DNA of 15,161 nt from Parachlamydiaceae bacterium (GTDB taxonomy: Bacteria; Chlamydiota; Chlamydiia; Chlamydiales; Parachlamydiaceae). Shown in pieces: positions 8,699-15,161 of the stretch. Position numbers and translations under genes: made by a program. Location of the stretch: contig JACCVN010000527.1 of assembly GCA_013698165.1 (NCBI GenBank), positions 1 to 15,161 on the forward strand, in the 5' to 3' direction. The notes beneath the pieces were generated by a model, which saw only the letters and a list, made by a program, of their open reading frames with translations, did not search any database and was not told the origin of the DNA. The first letter of the stretch is position 1. Every line of letters begins with the position of its first letter.

Positions 8699-11600
8699 AA
8701 GCCGATGTAAGTAAATGGGAGAAATATTGGAAAAATGATTGGTCTTGGCCTTCCAAAAAAGATAAAAGTATCTCAAAAGATCTTGATTATCAGTTGCTTA
8801 GTCTGATGAAACATTATGTTGGCCGACGCAAACAAGTCGGTCATGCTGTCAAATTGGAAAATGTTCTTAATGAACAGGAACTTGTAGACTGGGGACTAGC
8901 TATAAGGGCATTGGAAAAGGAAAATAAAAGACCCCCAACAAATTTGCCTAAACCAAAAGCTGAAATCAGAGAAGCTAAAACTATTCTTGTCTGGGGTAAA
9001 GGGGAGATCCCTTCCTTTTATACCCGTCCAGGAAAAAGTTTCGAAAAATCGTATACATGGTTATATCGCATTGCAAAATCGTCTGATTCCCATGAGCGTC
9101 AAAAAGTTCAGCAAATTCTCAATGGAATGGCCTATGATAACCACCCTAATAATAGCGGTCTTAGGGCCATTATTCAGGCAGCTTTGGTAGTGAGTGAGGG
9201 GCCTTCTCAGAAAGGGTTCAACCAAGCTTTTCAAATTGTCAATTTTGTAGATAACTATAAAGGAAGAAATGAACAGTTTGCAGAAAAAGTTGGAAATCGC
9301 ACTCGAGTACGAATTGGTAAAGCTGAATCAATAATTAATAAACTTTTAAAAAATTTTATGGAAGTCACAGAATTTGAAATGGGTTTTGAAGAAACTCAAC
9401 GAGAGGCAATTGCATTCGAAAAGTTGACTCCAAAGAAAGAAAAAATAGTTCTCCCCACAACACTTCCGCAAAAAACCACAATTGATTTTATCCCTACTGT
9501 TGAGATCAAAGAACTGAACGCTCTCTATCATCAATTTTTTGTTTTGTTGCAAATACAAATCCAGATGGGAGATCAAGAAGAGTTCCATTTCAAAACTGAA
9601 GATCCCTTTATTCAAAAGGGGATCGAAGCATTAAATCATGATTATCGAATCGGTGCTAAAAAAAATGCATCCATCCCTATACATGATTTAAAAGATAACG
9701 AAAAAGGATCTCTGGAGCCAACCATAGAAAAACTTCAAGCCATACTTGAATCCCTCCAAAAAAACGAATTGGATGCACTCGAAAAAAAACATGAGGCCAT
9801 GTTGAACCTCATTTCAAAGCCTTCTGAAAAAATCGAAAAAGTGTTGATCGATGAAGCGTTAATTCTTGGAGGTCAAAAACCACCTCTTGATGAAAAAGAT
9901 TGTATTGCCCTTTTCCTTCTAGGAGATCCTGAAGAATTTAGACGTTTGACCAATCTGCAAACGGATAAAGAGATCCAAGCTCTTTATCAGACGATTGGGG
10001 ATTACTTAATGCTTTCACGTAAAGTGAACCATATCGAACGCATTCAAAAAGATGTCAACTTGATGAAGAAAAAGTTGTCCAAAACAAAAAAAATGCAAAA
10101 ACCAATTCCTGAACATGAGAAAACAGCGTTGCTGCAAAAAATTGGAAGCGGATTGGCAGCGGAAGAACAAGTGGATTTAAACAAGGGGGATCCTGCAGCC
10201 TTTCTTATTTTGGAAGAGGGGTTAAGTCTATATATGAAAAGAGATCAGGTAGAAGGTCTTCGAGACATGCTTGAAAAGTCCAAAATTGATTCAACAAAAT
10301 TTCGTAGCATATTCTTACAACGTATCCAGGGGGGAGGCAAGACCTTGATTTTTGGTCCTACAATGGCCTTGCTAAAAGCTGACGGCTACCATCTTTCCAT
10401 CCATGTACCTGCTTCGGCACAGTATGGCACCGCTATTTATGACATGCAGCATATTTCCGGCAAGGTCTTTGGACAAAAGGAGCGCACACTAGTGTTTGAC
10501 GACGATCCTCAACGTTATACAGTAGAATATCTGACTTGGATGGAAGAGGCAATGATCAATGCTATCGTCAATCGCGAATATATCAATATGACCAAAGAGG
10601 CCTTGCAAGCCATGCTTTGTAAGTATAAAAAAATGCGACTAATTATTAAAGACATGCTGAAAAATTCCAGAGGCATCGACACTCCTGAAATTCTCGATCT
10701 CGAAAAGAAAAACAGCGTGCTAAAAGAGATATTAAAATTGATGCGTGAAAGGGGTGTCCTTACCTTCGATGAGATGCATCTTGCGATGGCTTCCAATAAA
10801 GAGCTCAATATGCCTTTCGGGAAATTTGAGCGCATTGTGGAGTCTGAAGCTAGGCTGATTAGCAAGCAGATGCAAATGTCGGCCACCGTAAAAAAAGATG
10901 GAAAACTATTGCTTAACCTGTGCGAAAATCATCAATCTCAGCAGACAGAAGCTGAATATGGTGCCATGGTGAAATTGGTGGCAAACAAACTGGTGCATGA
11001 TCCTTGGATGCAAGAGAAGTTAATGTTAATAAATCCTGATCTAACTCCAGAAGATCTTAATGAAGTTGAACAATATATTTTAGGTGAGATAAAAGACATC
11101 CCAAATTTTGTTAATGCTAAAGTCAATGCAATGCTGGTAATGATAAATGAATATCCTACCTCAGGGTTGGACGCTATTTTTAAACAAACTAAAGCAGCGG
11201 CGTCGTTAATTGTTTTAGCGAAACAGATGTTAGCGGGAAAATGGCTCAAAGAACGTTTAAATAAAAGCGTTGCTGAGCATCATGGATTTTCAAGCCATGA
11301 TGAAGGACCCCGGGTGGCCATTCCCTTCATTGCCAATACCAAAGCAGCGGAAGGCTCTGAGTTTAGCGACCAATATGTGATGATCACAAACACTTTGATG
11401 TCCTATGCAGTGCAAGGGCTTACTTCTTCTCAGACAATCGAATTTATAGAGAAACTCAGAACATCAGCTTATGATGAGAGAGAAAACAAGCTAGAAGAGA
11501 ATCCACGATTTAATTTAAGGGAAACAACAGCTTCTCAAAAATTTCAAGCAGCTTGCCGGCATGATCTTTTTCTAGTCGATATTGAAAATCCTAACTCGGT

Positions 11601-13839
11601 CGGAGGTGTTAGAAAGGCTCTTTTATCAGGTACTGAAGAATCTCTGGAAGCTATTTTTGACTTTGTCATTTCCACCGAACTACCAAAAGTAGAAATTTTT
11701 GAGAACCAAGTTTGTTCTCAAGGTCAAAATACTGCGACGATGGGGCAAACCTTCGTGGGCTATTCAGGCTCGGCAGACAATCTAAACATGGCTCCTGTTG
11801 GAACAGTCATTCAACCTGAACCCGGTACAAATGGGCAGACCATCGATTTATTCGTGCGGCAAAATGATGAAACATGGATCGTCAATCCTGTTACTCCTGG
11901 TCAACAAAGCGATTCCATTTTCGACGATCTTATTGCTAAGCACCCCGACAAAAAAATTATTCGCGCTATCATTGATGTGGGAAGCCATTTCAGAGGGATT
12001 TCAAATGATGATGTCGCTAGTATAGCCTGCCAATTCTTGCAAAAGCATAAAGATATTCCAATCGAAGGTGTTTTAAGTTTCCATCCTCGGAGTGGAACGT
12101 TGTTGTTTAGGCATAAAAACAATCCTGGCCAAACTGTCGAATTAAGTGGCACTCGTCCTGAGATTATCAAAAAAGAAACCGGGTATGAGCCTGAACAGCT
12201 TTTCACCTATTACGATCAGGATCATATCACCGGCATAGATATCGCCCAAGCGATCGATACCAAAGCGGTCATCACATGGAGCGAACATACTAAAATTCAT
12301 GAAGCCGCGCAGGGAGGAAGGCGCTTGCGGGAATTAAATCTTGCCCAAAGGCTAATTTCCGCTACGGAACCAGGTGTTGTCGGAAAAGTCAATGCCAAGC
12401 TAAATATTCCCCCAAGACCTCCACTGCCTATTGGAAAAGTCGATAAAGAAAAATTTAGCATTATGAAACTCCTTCTCTATTCTGTTTTGATTGAGTTGGG
12501 CGATCAAAAAGAAGAAAATCTTATGTTCTGTATGCAAAAGATGGAAAATATCATGCAGCAATTTGCACTGGATAAGGCTTTTAGTGGTACGACTGAAGAA
12601 GAACGCCGAATCTTTGATGTTGCTGAGCACCTTTTCAGTAGAAACATTGCAATTAATCTCTATTTGGAATACGCGCATGAGAGAAAACACATTATGATTG
12701 ATAAGTATTTATTTTCAGTTCGCGATAGGATGCTAAAGCCTTTGGCAAATCTATTTTCCAATACTGAATGGGAAAATTTAGGGACCAACACAACAACGAT
12801 TATCAATGAAGCTCTTCAGGGCTTAAAGCCAGAAATCGAAGTCAGCCAATCCGCACTAAAATCAGAAAATCTTACAGCCCCAACATTAAATCGAGAAGGG
12901 ACTATGGTTCAGTATCGCCAGCAAGAAGCTCAACGAACCTCGGAAAGGCAAAATCAAAACCTTCAAGAAAATCAAGCTGTCCAAGAAAAGTTAAGCGAGC
13001 AGGAAAATGATGTATTTAAAAACCATCAAACGGCAGCTGAAATTTCATTCCCTACTGACGCTATCAAAGATCCCTCTTTTTGTAATGACATTCAAACGTA
13101 TAATGGTTCGAACCCTTGCTTAAACGAAGAACCTAAGCTCGAGTTCATTACATTCGATGACGGAATTATTAGAGAACCTCAAATACCTGCTGCAGCTGAA
13201 GTATGGACCTTAGACCAGGTTCTTTCAAAAGATAGCGACGGCAAATACCAAGGTCTATTTGATGAGCGTTTATTAATTTCCAGTAATTTTGCACTCGCCT
13301 GGCAAAAAAGAGTCGATTTGACCGGGGGATATAAGAAAAATGCTTTTCAAATGCTGATGATTAACGATGAAAAAAACGGAAAAAATGACTGGAAATTAGT
13401 TCTCATTTCAGTTCAAGATGCACTCAATTTTCACAAAATGCTCGATGACTCATCTAATAAAACATCGTTGCCGGAAGGACGAAAAGTATTGCTAATCCGT
13501 CCTGGTCTCGATATCAAATCATTGCGAGTAGAGGATCAAGCTGAAGTTGATTCCCTTGAATATGATCCTCAGGCTAGTAAACTCATTGCCCAAGCGCTGC
13601 TTTTTGCTAATAAACAGAAAACTCTCAATCGACAAAAATGGATCAGAATTCTTGATGAAATTCTTCCAAAAGGAGAAGAACGTCTCAAATACAGCCAATT
13701 TTATGAAGAAAAAGTCAGATCTGACACGTCAAAAGAATATCAAACGAGCAAAGTCTACAAAGTGCTACATGATACAGGAGAAATCTCAATAAAGTCCCAA
13801 CTCGCAACATCTACAGCATCGGAAGGAGTTATTATATAA
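8671..13839 (+). CDS. Giant protein, C-terminal part: SF2-helicase-like ATPase resembling DUF3638/DUF3645
   Basis: Open from 8671; the first bacterial-type start is TTG 8794 and the first ATG is 8806, neither with a convincing ribosome-binding site, so it is probably the continuation of the upstream frame. Residues count from 8794. A charged helical region (300-440) precedes the ATPase. QRIQGGGKT (509-517) is Walker A, TFDEMH (657-662) a DExH-type Walker B, and SAT (696-698) motif III. Later IIDVGSHFRGISNDDVA (1059-1075), YYDQDHITGIDI (1139-1150) and QGGRRLREL (1173-1181) match the order and spirit of the conserved C-terminal motifs of DUF3638/DUF3645 proteins, the last acting as an arginine-rich motif VI. 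These are very large, mostly eukaryotic proteins of unknown role. Residues 1360-1405 are Gln/Glu-rich. The product may use ATP to remodel nucleic acid or protein, but the substrate is unknown. The SF2 class is fairly sure; the named family is recalled without a search. Confidence 0.8.
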   Translation, partial: KNEQAKPDLKADVSKWEKYWKNDWSWPSKKDKSISKDLDYQLLSLMKHYVGRRKQVGHAVKLENVLNEQELVDWGLAIRALEKENKRPPTNLPKPKAEIREAKTILVWGKGEIPSFYTRPGKSFEKSYTWLYRIAKSSDSHERQKVQQILNGMAYDNHPNNSGLRAIIQAALVVSEGPSQKGFNQAFQIVNFVDNYKGRNEQFAEKVGNRTRVRIGKAESIINKLLKNFMEVTEFEMGFEETQREAIAFEKLTPKKEKIVLPTTLPQKTTIDFIPTVEIKELNALYHQFFVLLQIQIQMGDQEEFHFKTEDPFIQKGIEALNHDYRIGAKKNASIPIHDLKDNEKGSLEPTIEKLQAILESLQKNELDALEKKHEAMLNLISKPSEKIEKVLIDEALILGGQKPPLDEKDCIALFLLGDPEEFRRLTNLQTDKEIQALYQTIGDYLMLSRKVNHIERIQKDVNLMKKKLSKTKKMQKPIPEHEKTALLQKIGSGLAAEEQVDLNKGDPAAFLILEEGLSLYMKRDQVEGLRDMLEKSKIDSTKFRSIFLQRIQGGGKTLIFGPTMALLKADGYHLSIHVPASAQYGTAIYDMQHISGKVFGQKERTLVFDDDPQRYTVEYLTWMEEAMINAIVNREYINMTKEALQAMLCKYKKMRLIIKDMLKNSRGIDTPEILDLEKKNSVLKEILKLMRERGVLTFDEMHLAMASNKELNMPFGKFERIVESEARLISKQMQMSATVKKDGKLLLNLCENHQSQQTEAEYGAMVKLVANKLVHDPWMQEKLMLINPDLTPEDLNEVEQYILGEIKDIPNFVNAKVNAMLVMINEYPTSGLDAIFKQTKAAASLIVLAKQMLAGKWLKERLNKSVAEHHGFSSHDEGPRVAIPFIANTKAAEGSEFSDQYVMITNTLMSYAVQGLTSSQTIEFIEKLRTSAYDERENKLEENPRFNLRETTASQKFQAACRHDLFLVDIENPNSVGGVRKALLSGTEESLEAIFDFVISTELPKVEIFENQVCSQGQNTATMGQTFVGYSGSADNLNMAPVGTVIQPEPGTNGQTIDLFVRQNDETWIVNPVTPGQQSDSIFDDLIAKHPDKKIIRAIIDVGSHFRGISNDDVASIACQFLQKHKDIPIEGVLSFHPRSGTLLFRHKNNPGQTVELSGTRPEIIKKETGYEPEQLFTYYDQDHITGIDIAQAIDTKAVITWSEHTKIHEAAQGGRRLRELNLAQRLISATEPGVVGKVNAKLNIPPRPPLPIGKVDKEKFSIMKLLLYSVLIELGDQKEENLMFCMQKMENIMQQFALDKAFSGTTEEERRIFDVAEHLFSRNIAINLYLEYAHERKHIMIDKYLFSVRDRMLKPLANLFSNTEWENLGTNTTTIINEALQGLKPEIEVSQSALKSENLTAPTLNREGTMVQYRQQEAQRTSERQNQNLQENQAVQEKLSEQENDVFKNHQTAAEISFPTDAIKDPSFCNDIQTYNGSNPCLNEEPKLEFITFDDGIIREPQIPAAAEVWTLDQVLSKDSDGKYQGLFDERLLISSNFALAWQKRVDLTGGYKKNAFQMLMINDEKNGKNDWKLVLISVQDALNFHKMLDDSSNKTSLPEGRKVLLIRPGLDIKSLRVEDQAEVDSLEYDPQASKLIAQALLFANKQKTLNRQKWIRILDEILPKGEERLKYSQFYEEKVRSDTSKEYQTSKVYKVLHDTGEISIKSQLATSTASEGVII

Positions 13840-13857
13840 ATTCCCCACATTCTTCCA

Positions 13858-13943
13858 AAATATCCACTCGAAGGGTGATGATTCCCAAATACAAAACCGC
13901 AAAAGAATTTGAAGCCAAGCTCATTGTGCTATTGAGCTAAATC
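13858..13943 (+). repeat. Direct repeat, right copy (mfd 3' end)
   Basis: This is the right-hand partner of 2053-2138, 81/86 identical. It begins 18 bp after the stop of the giant gene and runs into the spacer before icd. Sequence to the right of the crossover in this copy, ending LIVLLS, is expected to be the original chromosomal mfd end. Homology stops within three bases of the stop codon on the right and at a codon-internal position on the left. Confidence 0.95.
13860..13940 (+). pseudogene. mfd: Orphan 3' fragment of mfd (26 codons plus stop)
   Basis: The frame starting ATA TCC ACT at 13860 translates to the same C-terminus as intact Mfd, with one conservative change (Ala to Val) near the end, and stops at TAA 13938-13940. 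The differing codons are GCC/GCA, ATA/ATT, GCT/GTG and TTA/CTA, three of them silent. It has no start codon and cannot make a working protein. The silent-biased differences indicate descent from a functional mfd, not free decay of a tandem duplicate. Confidence 0.85.
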
Positions 13944-13952
13944 AGCTATACT
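13924..13952 (+). promoter_or_regulatory. Possible icd promoter inside the right mfd repeat
   Basis: TTGTGC (13924-13929) and TATACT (13947-13952) are separated by 17 bp. The -10 matches TATAAT at five of six positions, while the -35 matches TTGACA only in its TTG. The -35-like bases fall where the two repeat copies differ: the left copy has ATAGCT there. The start would be near 13959, with a leader of about 70 nt. This is a weak but well-spaced candidate. Confidence 0.35.
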
Positions 13953-14017
13953 CAAATCACAAACTCTACGCATCCTAATAATCATAGGGGGCCATGCGTT
14001 TAGAAAAATTTTCAGAT

Positions 14018-14021
14018 GGAG
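14018..14021 (+). promoter_or_regulatory. Ribosome-binding site of icd
   Basis: GGAG lies 7 nt before the ATG at 14029 and supports that start. The ATG overlaps, as TAATG, the stop of a possible 11-codon upstream frame (ATG at 13994, peptide MRLEKFSDGDF). Confidence 0.75.
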
Positions 14022-14028
14022 ATTTCTA

Positions 14029-15161
14029 ATGACGAAGACAAAAAGAGTTTCTGTGGCAGTCGCTGAAGGCGACGGCATTGGCCCTGAGATTACAGCTGCG
14101 ACATTGCATGTGCTTAAGGAAGCTGGAGCGCAAATTGATATTCATCCTATTGAAATTGGGGAAAAAGTTTATCTTCGGGGTTTTGATACGGGTATTGTCC
14201 CTGAAACCTGGGAGACAATTCGTCGTTGCGAAGGGTTTTTGAAAGGTCCCATTACAACCCCTCAGGGCGGTGGGTTTAAAAGCCTCAATGTGACTATCAG
14301 GACGACTCTTGGACTTTACGCTAACGTCCGTCCCTGCATCTCTTATCATCCCTTTGTCAGCACAAAGCATCCGAAAATGGACGTGGTAATTATCCGTGAA
14401 AATGAAGAGGATCTCTATACCGGCATTGAATACCGGCAGTCCAGAGATACTTATCACGCCCTCAAAATTATTACACGCCCAGGCTGTGAACGCATTGTGC
14501 GCTACGCATTTGAATATGCAAAAGCAAATAATCGTAAGAAAGTGACCTGCTTTACAAAAGATAACATTTTAAAACAGTCCGATGGACTTTTCCATAAAGT
14601 TTTTGACGAAATTGCCGCGGAATATCCTGATATAATTAATGAGCATTGGATTGTCGATATTGGCGCCGCCAAATTAGCCGATACACCAGAAGCTTTTGAT
14701 GTTATCGTGATGGCCAATTTGTATGGCGATATATTATCGGATGTGGCTGCCCAAATTGCCGGATCGGTAGGCCTTGCAGGATCTGCAAATATCGGTGAGC
14801 ATTGCGCCATGTTCGAAGCGATCCATGGTTCTGCCCCGCGAAGAGCAGGACAAAATCTTGCAAATCCTTCAGGACTGTTGCTTGCTGCTGTTCTCATGCT
14901 TGTCCATATTGGACAAAACGATGTGGCTGCACGCATTCAAAATGGATGGTTAAAAACCTTGGAAGATGGAATTCATACCTACGACATCTTCAAAGAGGGA
15001 ATTAGTAAAGAGAAAGTCGGAACAAAAGAATTTGGCGATGCCATTGTTAAAAGATTGGGCCAGTTGCCTCATACTTTTAAGCCTGTTTCTTTTGGAATAC
15101 CGCAAAAATTACATAAAGCAAAAAAAGTTGATCATTCACAAGCTCAATTGACAAAAGCAAT
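14029..15161 (+). CDS. icd: NADP-type isocitrate dehydrogenase, C-terminus cut by the window edge
   Basis: The enzyme oxidatively decarboxylates isocitrate to 2-oxoglutarate in the TCA cycle in the cytoplasm. The frame is open from the ATG to the last base (377 codons); the longer bacterial type with an extra C-terminal domain reaches roughly 480 residues, so about 100 are missing. Visible motifs are GDGIGPE (14-20), TTPQGGG (76-82), and the substrate loop with Ser85, Asn87, Arg91 and Arg101. RENEEDLYTGIE (123-134) carries Arg123 and Tyr130. Lys177 follows in FTKDN, and the metal-binding Asp234 and Asp238 in NLYGDILSD (230-238). HGSAPRRAGQNLANPSG (266-282) is the cofactor loop. Arg271-Arg272 sit where E. 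coli has the NADP-selecting Lys-Tyr, and two basic residues favour NADP over NAD. Its presence argues for a fuller TCA cycle than in the Chlamydia genus. It originally lay directly downstream of mfd and is now separated by the inserted giant gene. No integrity problem is seen. Confidence 0.93.
   Translation, partial: MTKTKRVSVAVAEGDGIGPEITAATLHVLKEAGAQIDIHPIEIGEKVYLRGFDTGIVPETWETIRRCEGFLKGPITTPQGGGFKSLNVTIRTTLGLYANVRPCISYHPFVSTKHPKMDVVIIRENEEDLYTGIEYRQSRDTYHALKIITRPGCERIVRYAFEYAKANNRKKVTCFTKDNILKQSDGLFHKVFDEIAAEYPDIINEHWIVDIGAAKLADTPEAFDVIVMANLYGDILSDVAAQIAGSVGLAGSANIGEHCAMFEAIHGSAPRRAGQNLANPSGLLLAAVLMLVHIGQNDVAARIQNGWLKTLEDGIHTYDIFKEGISKEKVGTKEFGDAIVKRLGQLPHTFKPVSFGIPQKLHKAKKVDHSQAQLTKA

Larger units (their letters stand above)
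2053..13943. mobile_element. Candidate integrative element at the mfd 3' end (about 11.8 kb)
   Basis: An 11.8-kb segment carrying only the giant two-frame gene separates mfd from icd. It is bracketed by the 86-bp direct repeat of the mfd 3' end. Compared with its housekeeping neighbours it appears richer in A and T. Its coding region has its own promoter and ends 18 bp before the right repeat, so the cargo fills the interval. Integration into the 3' end of a gene with restoration of that end is well known for site-specific integrative elements. However, no integrase, recombinase, transposase or inverted terminal repeat is visible. The unit may instead have entered by homologous recombination, be mobilised in trans, or be the remnant of a larger island. 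The bracketing repeat is directly seen; calling it a mobile element is inference. Confidence 0.5.

Noticed and set aside
8794..8808. TTG 8794 or ATG 8806 as a genuine start of the second giant frame
   Set aside because: No ribosome-binding site lies at proper distance and the frame stays open with coding-like codons back to 8671.
2053..13943. Insertion sequence or transposon with terminal inverted repeats
   Set aside because: The flanking repeats are direct, 86 bp and derived from mfd coding sequence; no transposase and no inverted ends were found.
13994..14029. 11-codon leader frame (MRLEKFSDGDF) overlapping the icd start as TAATG
   Set aside because: The purine run before it (AGGGGG) is only 2 nt from the ATG, too close for a good ribosome-binding site, and the peptide has no attenuator-like composition.
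14026..14936. Two minus-strand frames of 143 and 144 codons opposite icd
   Set aside because: They overlap the clearly recognisable isocitrate dehydrogenase frame, show no family motif, and are expected antisense shadows.
1..15161. tRNA, rRNA, riboswitch or CRISPR array
   Set aside because: Intergenic DNA totals only about 400 bp, and no cloverleaf, spaced repeat array or recognisable aptamer was seen in it.

Overview
The window looks like the chromosome of an environmental (amoeba-infecting) member of the Chlamydiota, probably Parachlamydiales. The best evidence is the left-hand gene, a transcription-repair coupling factor (Mfd) with chlamydia-like wording in its helicase motifs (ENGIDIPN, RGRVGRWN, EYGGGMK-like YGGGMK). 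An isocitrate dehydrogenase gene, which the reduced Chlamydia genus lacks, and a giant ankyrin-repeat protein also fit. The assignment comes from recalled family features, not a search.

Layout, all on the + strand. (1) 1-2135 is the 3' two-thirds of mfd, with an apparent one-base frameshift in an A8 run at 17-24. (2) 2139-2350 is a T-rich spacer holding an extended -10 promoter and a ribosome-binding site. (3) 2351-13839 is one 11.5-kb giant coding region in two frames. The first part (2351-8698) has ankyrin repeats, a His/Cys-motif domain and long helical and beta-rich regions. The second (8671-13839) has an SF2-helicase-like ATPase core resembling the DUF3638/DUF3645 group. The frames join at an A7 run (8669-8675); one extra A would give a single protein of about 3,829 residues. 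(4) 13858-13943 is a second copy of the last 28 codons of mfd. (5) 14029 to the window end is icd, cut by the edge.

The main observation is that the giant gene is bracketed by an 86-bp direct repeat, 81/86 identical, which is the 3' end of mfd (2053-2138 and 13858-13943). Three of the four codons that differ are synonymous, so both copies seem to have evolved as functional mfd ends. This is the pattern left when an integrative element recombines into the 3' end of a gene and replaces that end with its own copy. The ancestral order was presumably mfd, about 88 bp, icd. The cargo also looks more AT-rich than mfd or icd. No integrase lies in the window, so the mechanism is open.

mfd (DNA repair) and icd (TCA cycle) are housekeeping genes with no functional link to the cargo. 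The giant protein has no assigned function. Its ankyrin repeats and its resemblance to a mostly eukaryotic ATPase family suggest host interaction or acquisition from a eukaryote, but this is inference.
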